Assembly: GCF_001577835.2 (NCBI RefSeq)
Contig: NC_029521.1
Coordinates: forward strand, 18,630,470 to 18,694,469
Source of the DNA: Coturnix japonica
Lineage: Eukaryota > Chordata > Aves > Galliformes > Phasianidae
Reading direction: 5' to 3'
DNA length: 64,000 nucleotides
Below the pieces are notes generated by a model, which saw only the letters and a program-made list of their open reading frames with translations, made no database searches and was not told where the DNA came from. Positions 42,001-56,794 of this stretch are shown here, one piece after another (position 1 is the stretch's first letter; every line of letters begins with the position of its first letter). The position numbers and the translations under genes are program-made.

Positions 42001-42975
42001 CCTCAAAGAAGGTTCAGTTTTGAGATCAGGTCTAATTGCTCATGGCTATATCCAGTTAGGCCTTGGAAATCACAAAAGGTTTGAGACTGCACCAGCACTG
42101 AGCACCCTGCTTGAATACTAAGGCAAATCTATTCTGAAACAGGACTGTGAAACTATTTTCTTTATATAGTCACACACTATATAGTAGTAAAAACAATAAA
42201 GGATTGTGCTGAAAAGACCCTGGAGTGTGATTTCTAACAAAAGGGGAGCTGAAATGAATTGAACAATTCAGATGCTGATCCAACACAGTGGCCTCTCCAT
42301 TTCTTACAGAGGCCATGAGACACACAACAAGAGAAAGTACCTTCTTATAAATATTCTTTGAAATACTGATTGCTTCTCTGCCTTTGTTCCTCAGAGTCAG
42401 ATCACCAAAAAGTTATTTTTTCCCTCTTTTTCTTATCTGACATGCTCTTTCTTGGTAAGAGGTGAGCTGAGGATTCTGGACAGCTGCTAGTTCAAATAAC
42501 ATCCAGAAAGCAGTTTTCTCATACGATTCACATTGCTGTACATCTAAATAAAATAAAAGTGAAAAGAGTAGGACTCAATTATTTCATTCAGCAAAATCGT
42601 TTGTTAGAATACATTTGGGGAAAAAAAAAAATGATAAAATGATCAAAGCTGATTTGATCTTGCAATGCTCAACTGTGCAACGAAATAACTCTTTTTATTT
42701 AAATGCATACAAACACACCTCCTCAACACTAGAGAACAGATTAAGGCCAACATAAAAATCAAGACCAAGTTACTCAGAGAGAACTCTCAATAAATAAATA
42801 AATTCCCATCCAAATAACTGTTTAAAAAGAGGAAAGAATTCTAATAATATTTCCATTTCACTCTCTTGGGTAGCAGTTAAAACAAATGTTTATCCAGAAT
42901 TAATTTTCTTCTCAGGTGAGAATTCATTACTTCTTTTTTTATTATTAAATACGTTGCATTGCTATAAATAGAAAA
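36091..42975. other. Non-coding stretch, nothing recognised except simple sequence
   Basis: AT-rich, with A tracts at 37020-37035 and 41107-41127 and a C-rich tract at 40680-40732. No frame, splice structure or transposon can be supported. Confidence 0.5.
40680..40732. repeat. C-rich tract with G-quadruplex potential on the minus strand
   Basis: Successive C runs of 7, 9, 6 and 3, separated by TCA, A and T. Four G runs on the minus strand with 1-3 base loops would suit a quadruplex. Confidence 0.75.
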
Positions 42976-42979
42976 AAAA

Positions 42980-43002
42980 GGGGGGGGGGGGGGGGGGAGG
43001 GG
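42980..43002. repeat. Poly-G tract
   Basis: Eighteen G followed by AGGGG, directly after an A8 run. Confidence 0.95.
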
Positions 43003-43853
43003 ATGTAATAGAATTAAATACTGAAATTATTGTACTTCCAATGTAAAGCACTGTTTGAAAAGGGAAACAACATTATATACTTCGACATTTTGAACTATGT
43101 ATTGGTGCTGGTTTGTATTTCTAACCTTGCAGCAATCACTGATCCACTGGAATGTATGGTTTGTTTTTGTTACAGTGCAGCTGCAGAGGAGGTGTTTGGG
43201 CTTCAGACACAGAGCAATAACAAATATCTTCAGGGGGAGAAAATCTCTTGTCTCAGAGGTCTCTAAGTGCTACGGAAACAGGATAACAAGGGCCACTATC
43301 TAGAAGCAGAAACAAAAGAAATAGAAAACAGGGTTTTAACAAATACAAACAGGACTTCAAAAGTGTGATTATCCATTCATAACACACTACCTTGAAATAC
43401 ATTAAAACAATAAGACTCTCATTCCTTGATGTTTCAGTCAAAATTAGGTTCACTTTTGAAAGACATTCTATAGTAAAACTGAATTCCTAAGCTGAATAGC
43501 AGAGATAAATGTGTAAAACATATTGACCTCTAAGGTAACCACCAGAGTAAATCCTCCTGGGCTTCTTGTCATTTTCTGTTCTAAGAATTGCACCTCATCT
43601 GCAACAGTTTAGCACTTTCTGGCACCTCAATAAAAACTGAGAGGGAATCAAAACAGGATTAAATCAGATTTTATATCAGGGAGAGATGAGGAACAATCCC
43701 ATGAGATTTCTAAGCATTAACATCTTCAGAAGGAGTTCACTGTGACAAAAAGATGTGTGGTTAACATGACATACAATGCATTTTTCAATTAAAAACTGGA
43801 AAATGACAATGTTAATATTTCCATTCAAAACAGTAATTTTTGACACTTCCCTA

Positions 43854-43890
43854 CCCCCCCCCCCCCCCCCCCCCCCCCCCCCATCCCCCC
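43854..43890. repeat. Poly-C tract
   Basis: Twenty-nine C, AT, then six C. The minus strand is a long G run. Confidence 0.95.
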
Positions 43891-43899
43891 AACTAAGCA

Positions 43900-46800
43900 T
43901 TTCACCTGCATTTCTTTGAGTTCCATTTGAGAAGAGTTCTGCAATAGTTTGGGAGTAAGGACATTATATAATTGTCTATTCAGATTATTAATATATTCCT
44001 TATTAAAATGTTTTCCATCTAAATCGTTATCTCCTTAATTAAATTAAATTTAATGAAATTAAATGAATTAAATCAAAGCTCTGGTTCATATATATTTTGA
44101 CAAGCTTCAAATCCTTGTTTTAACTGAAGAGTTCTTACAGTTCTGTGTGTGCTAAAAAGGGGAAATCAATTTTATATCAATGAAATTGATCAATATAAAT
44201 TCAGAGAAGAGCTGGGGGGGAATAAGTAAGAGAATTATAGAATACTGAAAGGTCTTTTAACTCCGCACAATGGAAATGAGTGAATATATAGAGAGAGATA
44301 GATAGATATCTTCTAACCAGGAAATTATTCTTAATATTCACTATGCCTTCATTCTTTAGTCAACATAAAGCTGGACATTATTCTAATGCGTTTGTAACAT
44401 ACACAACTCACCCAGCTTATTTCAGAATTTGACATAGTTCACAGTTGGAACAACCCTTAAAGAGCAAATGCTTGCTGTTTATCTGTCTCTCTGAAGAAAA
44501 AAGAAATAAAATGTTGGTACAGATGGTACAAAGGCTGCTTAGAGATATTATCAGCTACAGATATTGCCAGACATAGATTACATTCATTCACACGCTAAAA
44601 TAGTTTGCTTGTTTTGTTTCTCTTTAGGAGCTCACAGCTCTGCTATGAAGGGGAAGAAGTCTGTCACAACTCAGCTAAGGTTAGAACAGACCGTTGTGCA
44701 ATCCTGCTCCATATAAACCTTTTGGGAAAGATGAACTATTATCCAAGTATTGATTACAGGAATCCCTCACAGTAAAAGGAAAAAAAAAAAAAAAAAAAAT
44801 TAAAAAAATAAAAGGAAAATAAAGTGCGCTACTCTAATTCCAGGAGACAGGTTTTGGAACATGTCAGACAAGGAAAATATGTCTGAACAAATCCATGAGG
44901 AATCCTATAGCAAAATTCTGGCCTAGTAACCTCTCACAGAATATTTTCCTTTCCTTTATTATTTCAGCCAAAATGTAACATTTTCCCGATGACAACTCAT
45001 TTGTCAGTCCTTAGTATACAACTACTATCCTTCACATACTCTGTGTGAAATAATTGGCTGTGTGTGAAGATAGTTTTCTGTCTTAATAAAATGGCAGATG
45101 GTCATATTACTCTCTCATTAAATAACTGTGTAAGCATTTAAATGGAATTTTATTTTTCTTATTCTTCAACAAACCAAAACCAAATACTGAAAGTTTAATT
45201 AAGTAAACTTTAGACCTTGTGCATTAAAGAGATACAGAGAAACTAGATAAAAAGCAAGTAAGCTGGCAGTTTCTCTACGTGACCTCTGCATGCCCATAAA
45301 CACTTAATATTTTAATACCTTCAGTTTAGTTGGATTTAAAGAATAGTGTTGTTCCAAAATAGAATAAGAAGTCTGAACCTCTTTTCCACACACAATATGC
45401 ACTGAAATCTGAACACAAAGTTTAAATGGCTCTGAAACACTACAAACTCTGTGAATGGCAAATGCAGTATTCACAGCACAAACTTTATCTCACAAAACAT
45501 GGCTCTCAGCCATTCTACTGAACATGTTACAGTGCCAAAGCAGTTCTTGCAGAGATGAACAGGAGCCCTTCTTGTATAAGTGAGTTTCTGAGTTAAGATT
45601 CTCAGAATTTATTAGGAGTGTTTGTGCCTCATCTATTCACCTGCCACATTTCATACTCCTCAAAGTCAGACCTCGTTAAAGGGAATTCTGCATTAATCCT
45701 TTCAAAAACATGACTTCTTAGGAGCAGCTGCAATTGAGACGTTTGAAATTACTATTAACTTCATACAATAATAGCTACAGTTGTTCATTAATAGATCTGT
45801 TCTGGGTACAAAAAATGTTTACCCTTAATTTTAACAAGGTTGCAGATTAGAGCCTCATAGACATCCTGTTCCCAGCAACATTTCCAGCAAGACTGTTATC
45901 AATAACTTGCTGAAGGAGTCTGAATTCAGTATAAACACACTCAATTTGTAAAGGCAGATTTAATGGTGTTTTTCTCTAACATTTCCAAATTTCTGGATTT
46001 CACTTGTTACTAAAATCAACTTGTTCTTAAGCTGTTAGCAATGATCCTGGAATTTTGCTGTATACATCAAGTTTTTTGGGAAAATGTATACCCATAAATA
46101 TTGCACTAAAATACAAAAGAAAGCACATATGAGCTACACTTTTCTTTTTTAAATTGGGAGAAAAGTACAAACTGTCACCATGTAACAGGTTGGACAAATA
46201 ATTCAAGACAATTATCCCAATAAATATGTTCTATATGTTTGTAAAACTGGTCAAATGAAACTGATGACCAGTTTAAGTGATTACAAAGAATAAGTAAGAA
46301 ATGTGCATCAGAATAGCTATGTATACATATTAAGCTATCGAAATTAACTAATGTGATCCCAGAAAAACCTGCAGAACATTATATAGGCAATGAAATTTTC
46401 AATGGAAATCACTCTCTTACCTCAGTAAACTGTCCTTCAAAAGAAAAGTTTTGCAGGACTCTGTTAGCCAGGTAAATACATATACTATGTTACAAAGTAC
46501 CAGCAGTATTGTTGGGCAACAGCAGCTTAGCCTTGTCCTTCCAGTTCAGTTTACATTTAACTATTTCTTTATGCACTTTTTTTCTTCCAGTTTGTGGAGA
46601 ATTTTATTCAGCCTGAAATATTAGTTCTGAGATTTAACTTTCCTATTTATTGATAATCCCCCAGATAGTGCAGTTGTGCATCTCATCCTGTTCTTGCCTA
46701 CAATGAAAAAAAGCACTTAAATTCACAAAGCTAGCATTTTTCATTTTAGAAACTACCATTAGTCCAAAATAAAACAAAATAAAATAAAGCATTACTTGAA

Positions 46801-49800
46801 GAGTTTTCTGATTTTCTCGTTAGATAAAGCTGTCCCACTGAAATGTATTCAACATTTACACCATCTTGGGGCATCTTAATAAAAGTACCTTCTAAAATAT
46901 TTCTGATAACACAACTTAATATTTTTCCACCCGTATTTTCAAAGTTTCTATTAGGCAAAACATTATCACACTTCAGAGAAAGCAAACAGCTCCTCAGTGT
47001 GTAATTTTGACTACGTATATTATGAACAGGTGATTTCATTATGAACAGAAAATTTTTCTGATCAGAAACATTAACCTGTCAATGCTCTAATTTTGTATGT
47101 TTGGAGATCTAATTTCAGACTTCAGTTCTGACTACAGAGCTTTAGAGCAAAACAAGTATGCAGACTTCTATGTTCAGCTTCACAGTGATACTGCTGACTG
47201 CAAAACAGCACAGAGATAGATAGAGAAAAGCTATTCCCAGTGCTATACAAGGTATTACATCTATACATATAAGTACTCTCACACACAAGAATCTTATCCC
47301 TCCTCTAAGAACACAGCCTCCTAAAAACACAAGCTGAGTTACCAGAACTGTTCCTTAAACAGGAATAGCTGCCTTTAGTCAGAATGGCCCCACTCCTCTT
47401 TTCTGCTGGCTTTTGCAGTGTCAGATCCTCCACCACGATTTCAGCAATCAACCCAAAAGACAGCCACACACTTTTGGTTACTTAGTGATTTGGCTGGTGA
47501 GATCAGTGAGTACCGGCACAAGGCAAGGAGCAAAAATGCAAAGAAGTATATGGAGAGGAACTTAATCTTTATTTTGCTAAATCAGCAGGAGAAATGCAGA
47601 AGTGAAAAACTGCCTGACAGCTTAGCAATTGGATGACAGAGGCCTCACATAAGGTACAGAATCCTTACAGAATCTGCTGTTCTCAGTTGCTGCAGACTGG
47701 TATTGAAGCCAAAGAGCCACAGCTGATGGATGCTGTTTGACATGTTTGAAAAGTTCTAACTGTTCATTTTTACAGCTCAAAGTAGCATGTGTTGTCTTGT
47801 CTCCAGGTACATTTGTATTTGTACTTACTACCACAGTGGGGAAAACTAATGAAAACTGTTGTGCTTTTGTCACAAGATGGCTTCTGCCTTTCACATAGGT
47901 TAACAGATTAACTTCAGCCTTAAGTTTACTTCAATAATTTGCCTCAAACAAATAAACCTTAGGGAAGGAACCTTAGGTAACCATATCTACATACAATTAT
48001 TACGTGCTAGATACCACGAGATAACCAGCATATAATAGGAGTATTTTTCTCCTAGCAAAAGCTATTTTAACAGTCAAGCTTATTTCAGATTTAGCCTGTT
48101 CTGGTTTAAATTCTTTACTCTGAGAGCACAAATGCAGTGCTTCAAGGCACTTTTCAGTTATGGTTTTAGTATAACTCAGTTATCCCATACCTTTATTTAA
48201 ACTAAGATATTAACGTGTAAAGAAGGCATCAAAATTATACTGTAAGATGTGCTATTTTTGAAGGGATGGGAGCTTAAAGAAAAAAAAATCAAAAGAAATC
48301 TTAAAATCAGCTTAGAAGTCTGTAATATGTTGCAACCATCAAGGACTAGCAAGCAGTCTACAGGAAATATGTTTGTTCATATGCCCTGCTGACCTAAGAA
48401 TATTAACAAAGTTTAATGTCCCAAAACATAAGCCCCAGTCATAGTGTATAGAATACATGGTTAATAGTTTTCCAGCAGGTTGCTACAAGTAGAAAAATAA
48501 GTTCCTTGGATACATCAAATGAGTAAGAATATCATTCTTACCACGCAATTATTTACTCTCTGAGATCAATCAAATTCTGAGGCTGAGGCAGAGGCAAGAA
48601 TTTAAGCCTGACTACAATTCCTGTGCCATATTTATTTCACATGTTGAAATAAGAAACATTAACGAAATTTCACTTTTAGGAAGAAAGGTAAACAACATGA
48701 GAATTTTAACAAGCTCTCTCTGAATAGGCTACGGAAAATGAGATGGTGCTGTATTTGTGCTCAGGAATCATAATGAAAAGATGTCTGCTGTGGCATTGCT
48801 TTAACCTTGCTAAATAAAATGTTTCTGCCTGCAGTTTGTCCAGAACTCTTGACCTCCTCATAGCCATAACTTTAACATTGTGTCATCCTGCTTTCACAAG
48901 AATGCTCTCCAAACAGTTTTCAAGGTTAATTTTGCTGTTACTCCCTCTGGCAAGGGAAAAAGATAACTGTCTCCTCACTAATTTTTCTCCCAGCTTATTT
49001 GATATCAGTAAGTAAGCAAAGTTTTTGTTTTTTCCGCCAAGGCTGCTGTTAGCAATATATCAGACAGACAAATTCAAAAGGTAACATTGATACTTCAAAG
49101 GATGTAAAAAACAATTAGGATACTCCTTGTGAGAGACTGCTGAGAACGCTGTATGCGCTCAGCATAAACAATGTAGAAGCAGCAGCTGAACCTTTCATTT
49201 TCTGAGTAATTAATTAAATTTGGAGAGAATTTGCTTGAACTTGATGAAAAATATTTGCCATTCTCACTGTACAACAGATTGAAATGTGTCTCAATGTCAA
49301 AACATTAAAATATTAATTAACTCCATCAGACTTAAATATTTTCGCACTTTTATTTTATGCTGTTGGTGAGTTTTTGTTGTTTTGTTTGTTTTTCCAGATC
49401 ACATCTACCAAGAGGTTTCCCTTAGAGATTCTACTGAAGTAGTTCTTCTAAGCATAAACCCATAAACTTCTGAACTTGAGAGGCATGGTGATTTTTAGAC
49501 AAGGGTAGTTTAGCTTTTGACAATAGATTAAGACTTACATAAAAGACTAAGTGTTCAGAAATCCCTTCTACTAATGCCCACTTTTCACATTTGAGCAAGG
49601 TCATAAACAGTAAAAAAAAATGAATTTTAGTTCAGTATGTAGTATATTTGCATAACACAAACTGTCCTGCTGCTGTGAATCAATAGTTTCAGCTCACAAG
49701 TCCTTACTCAAATCAGGTGAGAATTTGCTCTTTAGGAGATTTCTTTCTCCTAAACTAAAACCTAACTTTCCATTCTCCTAACTTTCCATTCAGGGCTAAC

Positions 49801-52800
49801 ACCCTGTTTCATTGTGCTACCACCATTTTCTTCCTAATCACATCCAGGTAAAGTTTACTGAATCATTCCTCAGCTCAGGAGCTTCCTACCAAATTACATT
49901 GTAATATTAAAAAATAATAATAAAAAATACAAATTAGTGAAGCAAATCCTTCTGCACAAATGAAATTGTTTTTCTTCAAAAAGAATGTATGTAGATATAT
50001 ACACAAATATAAGAATATATATATATATATGTAGCATGCTTAGGAAAAGAAAAAATCAAATCATTTCAAAAACTGGAAATCTTGTAAAACAACCCACATA
50101 CTGAAAAGTCAAAGAAATCCATAAATTGTATTAACATATAGGTATTTTTCCACACACATTTGAAATGCACCCTTTTATAAAGATCAGCAATCTGTAATCT
50201 TTATGGAGCTGGACCACTGCAACAAAGCCTCAGGCAAATGACAGTGAAGCTGATCTGTATTTGCTAATCTTCTAATATGAACAAGAGACCTGCAGCTGAT
50301 GTTAATGGCTGCATCATGCTGAGACAGGACAGAGTAAAAAATCATTCAATTATTTAAACACTTTAAGGGTGTGGTTCTGCAGCCAAGCTAGACAGCCCTG
50401 CTTTAACTGAAGTGAATAGGCCTCATTTCCCTTTCTTGTTCTCTACACCTTCCAGAAATTTACTCTTCATTTTACTGTTACTGAATTAATGATTCAGTGG
50501 AAACTGGCTAGTGAATTGAACTTGTTTGCAGACTGTTACATTGAAGGCCATCAGCAGGAACACATGAGTGATTCAAAGCAACAGTGAACTGCTGGATTCA
50601 CTCAACTAATTCTTTAGGCAGATTTACAATTGACCCAAGTGAAGATTTGCTTTTGACAGCATATTTCTCAATGCTTTCACTAGCAAAAACTGAGGTTTAA
50701 AAGTGAACGGGCTAAAATTCCAATGTTATACCAAGCTCAAGTACATTCAGTTAATGAAGTAAAATTAACAAAAGCAATGAAGTCATCTGCAAAGACAAAT
50801 TGAAAAGAATTTTAGAAACTGTGCACATACTTCTTCATAATGAAATACGAGGTGCTAATGGTTCAAATACTTCCATCAGTGCTCAGCCTTAAACATGACC
50901 TTTTTCCTTGAGGGCAACAAGCCTAGAGGGACTTGGAATGAGAGTTACATAAACCTTCATTGCTGAATGAGTTTCAGTGATCCAATCAGCTCACACAGGA
51001 AGATTCACTTCAGATAAGAAAGCTAATAAACCAAAGCTGCTTTGCTGATCTGTACCTGACAGAATGTATCTTGTAAAAAACTTGGGAGAGATTATAGCCC
51101 CAGTCATAACATTAAGAGTTGCTCAATAATATTTGTTTCAAGGCAACTGTGGAACCAGTTGCTTGACCTGCTGAGGACACAAAGGTATTGCTAGGTATTG
51201 AGCTGTTCAGCATGTTTTCTAAAACAGTTCTCAGGAGAATACCTGCCTGCAAAAGAATCTTGCAAAATTTAACATGTGATGGATAAATTCAATTAATACA
51301 TGAATAACTGAGCACCACATTTTAGTTCAGAGATAGCACTTGTGAGAGAGAGAGTGGCCAGCATCAACAATTACTGTTCAAAGGACAGTAATAAATGAAA
51401 TTATGGCAGCTTCCCAAACCCCTCCCCCCCCACCCACCCCCCCTCCCCCCGTGAAATTGTACCCAAATGTTTTTATTTTACCATTAAGAAATCTGAGCTG
51501 GCACCCAGGTAAAACAGAGCAATCTGCAGTTCAAAAACCACCCTGCTCCATCTGCTTGACACTGTAATTGCATTTTTTCAAGTTCTAAATATGGACCAAT
51601 CTTACAAGCACATAGCTATGTATAATTTAAGTATTTCTAGAAAAAAATAAAAATATAAAAAACAGTAAAAACCACATTTGAGGAAGAGGGGAAAGGGAAG
51701 ATGCCAAAATATCCAAGAGAGCAAGATACTGTCTGATCTCCTCAAAAACAACAGCGGGGATGATGAGAGGTAGAAAAATTTTCCTTTGAGTTAATAACAG
51801 TAGAGTGGAAGTTGAAAATGCTCAGATATAAAACCTTACTTACAAAAGAGAAATAGTATTAGGTGTGTTGAATTTCTAATGAATCCTTCTGGGTAGGTTC
51901 AGTTTCTGCTTTGATTTGCAGATCAAATTTGCTATCAGTGAATGCTGAACAGATCTCTGAATATGAGTTTATTTCAGTTTAGTTTCGTTATTATTTTTTT
52001 CCTACAGTTTGCAAACAATCAGCTTTGCTCATGCTACTCAGCTCAGGAAAGGAACTTTGAAGGTCAGCTACCACATCTTGCATTCTTCTAGCAGTTAGTA
52101 TGCTTGCCAACTTCATTCTTTCAGGCACAAAGAATGCAAACTTTCTTTCCAACATGTTTGACCATCGCAATTCATTTTAATAGCATATTACAGAGCACAG
52201 TTCTTGAGCCTTCATTTAAAAACAAGTTAATAAAAAAGTACACCATAATTTATCCAGAGACAGAATTCTAACTTGAAATTTTCAAACAAGAAATCTCATT
52301 CTCTCTTGCAATCAGATTTTATGCAATATCTGCAAGGATCACTTACTACATGCTTTTATCCCTCCAGTATATTTTCCTAAATTTAACAGCAAAGGTTTTG
52401 CTCTTAGTAAAGCATCTAAAACCTTAGACACTGAATAGTGAAATAATTTATACTCATTAAGAATTTCAACATCAGAGTGTTACCATGTAAAACTTCCACA
52501 GCCCAATATCAGATATAAATAACATACACATCTACAGCACATTTAAATTTTCCATTGTAATATTTACCTCAGATTAATTACATGTATTAGTCCAGCCTAG
52601 TGTCATATTATTACAGAACAAATTACAAATTTATATACTTTACTGGGCCATAATTTAAGTTCGGCAGTTTTGTCTGTACAGACCCTGGCAGCTCCACCAA
52701 GACTGTTAAGGGCCTGACTATTTCTATTTATTTATTGTGTGTGAAATATACAGGGAAATGCAGTTTCATTGAAAGGAATTCTTCATTATCATAACTATTA

Positions 52801-55800
52801 ACGCTTATTAATCACAGACCTTGCCTGTATTCTATTGCACCTATTAAAGAATAAAGAATTCTTGCTCCATACATCTAAGTAAAAACAGTGGACAAGGAGG
52901 AAAATGAAAACAATGAGACAATTAGGACCACGAATTAGTTTGACTAATTAGCACCACGAGCAATGTGATCAGCCCCACAGCAACCTGTCAGGGATGTTAC
53001 TGTACCATGGCAAAGGGAGAATTATAAGATTTCTAGAAAGCTAATCAAAAGTTTTTAAAAGTGTAAGTAAAAATGTTTTGTGAAGTAGAAAGTCAAAGAA
53101 TCTTGTTTGAAAAAGTAGCAGTGAACCTTGTCATCTTTGATTCATCAGAAGCAGAAATTTCTCAGTAGTGAGTGAAGGGAGACTGATATAAGTGCTGGCT
53201 ACATATGAAAAGCCTTCAAAATAAAAGAGGCTTCTCCTCTTTTGTGCAACAGGAAAGAATACAAAACAAAAATATCTTCAGAATAATCTTGTTAAAGATG
53301 ATGTTTTGCCCCACTTAAGTAACATATTAACAAACATTTGAATTTTATCCAGTGCTAAGAGAGGAATATTGATCTCTTGGGACCTCACTGAAAAAGTGAA
53401 AATAGAAATAAATGAAAGTATTTGTTACCATAAGAAAATTAAGGCATCACATGTTGACATCAGAAAAATAGCCAGCATTACCCCGTATGTAATGAATTCC
53501 AGACTCATTGTAAAATAGTACACTTGCTGCACAAACATGAAAAGGGAGAGTTTACATATCAAGGTATAAATGCCAGATTTGCAGCTATTTTCATTAGACT
53601 GTTCAAAAGACAATGCTAGTATTTTGTGATCCTGTTAATTTTAGGACAATGAGTTTGTTAATCATCTCTCCATAATAAATGTAGAACTAATGCATTAATT
53701 TATTTTGTTATGGGAAAGGAACAGTCAGAACAGCAGAGATTTTGATTTATAATTGACAATCCAATATTTGGGCTTTGTGGAGGAACTAGATACCGACATG
53801 CCAGAATTCACATACCAAGAATTTACAAGACAGATGTTCTAGTAGCCCACTGTCCTGCAACACAGAACTCTTTTTATCCTCTTAGTCACTCCATGTAAAC
53901 GTAAATCACTGCACAATGTGACCTGCCTGCTTGGCATGACACTTATCTTACTATTTTACTTAAAATCAGCAAGAAAGGAACTCAGCACAAACTTTCTTCA
54001 GCTTTTGCTTGCATGTTCCACTGAGAATTTATGTTGCAAGTAGGAACTTGTGCCAGCCCTTATGTATAACAAGGCATTGTACATTCAGATCTTCACATGA
54101 GAAATTAGGAATGCTAATTATTACGGCATAGTAGTTCCCTGAGAATACAGAAGTACAAGAAGCAACTCAAAGCCAGATAGTTCTACATCACTGCAGGCAG
54201 TCTTTAATTTATACAAAACCATTGACTGAAAAAAAGTAGATTTGACAATATCCAATCAAGCTCTGTAAGCAAAGTTCTCCTCTTCAACCCTGAGATATCT
54301 TTATTCTGTAAGGGATACATTCACATTATGTTTTAAGTGAGACTTCTTTCAATATACTTCACCCTTGCTCCCACAAAGCACAAAACCTTAGGAGTTAAGA
54401 TTCTACCAAAAGCCCTATAGGAAATACATGCCCAAATAGAGGGGGGGGGGAAATGAAATGAAAAACACCTTGAGGCTCATAAGCAAACCTGTGTAAGAAT
54501 ACACACATGCACACACACTACCACCCATAAAAGAAATAAAAACTTCCTTTTGCATCATTAAAAACAAAATCTAAGAGAGAACCCTTGTTTAAGCTGAAGA
54601 AAAAAGGCGTTCAGGGTACTTTACAGGTACTTAAATCTGCTGTTTTAAAAGTAGATTACAAGATAGCTGGTATTTTGAGGCTCATCAACTGCTCAGAGAG
54701 TACTGAAACAAAAGCTATTCACTAAGATACATCACTCTGCACAATTCAGCTGTACTCAATAAAAATAGTTACTAAAAACCAATCAGCTTATAGCCATGAT
54801 CAGCAGCTTTATTCACACATATACATGAACTGAAGTTTACATGGATCTTTTCATAGGAAAAGGTATTAAATAAAAACAGTTATTATACCAAACTACACAT
54901 CAAATTTGTAAAATATTGACAGCATCAACCCTCAGACACATTACAATTTCAGGCTACTCTATTTTACAGTAACTTTAGATTTTCCTCCTGTCAGAGGAAA
55001 ACCTTAATGGAGGACATTTCAAAAATCATGTAACAAGGCTAAAAGGGATCAGACAACCTCTTTGTATTCAACACCAAAGGTAAAAGACTGACATTCCTGT
55101 CATTTTTATTTTTTTTTTCTATAATTTCAAAAGTGCCTGCTCTATTATGTCAGAATAAAATGCATCACTTACTAAAGGTCTAATTGTGCAATCCAAACCA
55201 AATATGCTTTCATTCTGATCTTGAAAGACTGTTAAATTATATATCAGCTGTACCAGCTACTTTTCCAATCAATAATACAAATTATAATCCAGAAGAAAAA
55301 GAATAAAAATCAAATCAAGAGACTGTTCCTTCACACATAAAGAATCTTACTACTCTCAGTGAGAACACATCTGAACAGTCACTCTTATTCATAATGATGG
55401 AACTCACAGGACCTCACTCCAGATTTCACTAAGGGCTTCCATGGGCATAGCCCTTATCAAAACTTTGTGTACAAGCTTATTTAAAAACATAATATTTCAT
55501 GTTTCTTAATGTGCTCACTCTGCATTAGATGGCCTAGGACTCATGATTGAACACTGTGTATGGGCCAGCTGCTGATCCAGCAATCCAGTGTTCAATCTTC
55601 TAAAGTTGCTCTGAAAATTCCATGTGTTTGTGAGGGACAGGTTTTCTCTTTCCCAGTAATATAACTGTCTGATCAAAGGCAGAAAGCATAACACAGCTGA
55701 AGTAATCATTGTATGTTATGCAGCACAAAACACTGTCTTAGAAACATAAGTTGGATGGCTACTGTCCAGAAGCACAGAACCTCTCTGAAGAAAAACTGAA

Positions 55801-56540
55801 AGAATCAATTATATCTTTTGTAAAAATCTAGGGAAAGATTCATCACAAACAAAAAAAATACATATACACCTTTCTATTCCAAGGCACTGTAAATAGGACA
55901 GATTGCAATGACTGTTTGTCATGATAAAAATGAACAACCTGAACCTGATTACATAATGAAGACTAGGAGTCTAATGAAAGAAATCTAATGCTGAAAGAGC
56001 AGATGTAATGAATTTTGGGACTGTCCAAACTTATTCATAGTCATTAGCATGTAACAGTTAGCACTGCTGCTATGTGTGGCAATGAAGTATTCTGAATTAA
56101 GCTGAATCAGTTCCAAATAATTTCAGCTGACCTCTCCAGATTTCTTCTAATTCATAAATCCTTTATGTAGTCAATCAAGTGTTGATTCATAACAGTGATC
56201 CTAAAAGAAAGACAGCGACATGAAAGCAAATGATTGAAGAATTTGTTAATAAATAAATAAATAAATAGGATTAAACACAGTGAAAGATATTTCCCAGCCT
56301 TGGCATCCATCAGGGAGCCTCACTGCTGCCTGGATAAGGAGAGGAAAGCCTTGTACACAGGCCTTGATATCCGCCTAGCAAAGTTGTATTTCAGTGAAGG
56401 ACATTGATAGAGATTCTCAAAAAAAACTTTGCTCTGAAAGAAGGGGGGTAGTAGACAGAAAACACAACACAGCCTTTCAGAACAAGGAGTCCTTTCCCAG
56501 ATTTACATCGTCCAAACCATTGACGTAGGTGAAAGAAAAC
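43900..56540. other. Gene-poor stretch
   Basis: Mostly unique AT-rich DNA. A 72-codon frame at 47418-47636 follows a CTTTTGCAG acceptor-like site but resembles nothing known. Simple tracts occur at 44780 (A), 50015 (TA) and 51420 (C-rich). A compact homeodomain-site block near 52920 is described in the findings. Confidence 0.5.
51420..51452. repeat. C-rich tract with quadruplex potential on the minus strand
   Basis: C runs of 2, 8, 3, 6 and 6, separated by T or A. Confidence 0.8.
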
Positions 56541-56794
56541 ACAGATGATAAGTTTTCATTCTCAGTGCGTATTTCTAGTCATCACTTCAATTATTCCTAT
56601 CAGTCCTGTTGTTCTATGCACTCCCATTTTTTACCTCCCCCAACATATGAATGATACTTCTCAAGTTTTCAGAAGTTTTACAAAGCAGCGCTTTTTGCGC
56701 ACCCAATCTGCAGGTGCAGCAAAGACCTTGGCAAGGGGCAAACCGATTATCACTTACAAAAACAGTTACATCGTATTGTTCATATTTCTTCAAG

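Noticed and set aside
47418-47636. 72-codon frame after an acceptor-like CTTTTGCAG
   Set aside because: It could be an exon, but no donor, partner exon or known family was found. The frame has no ATG start.
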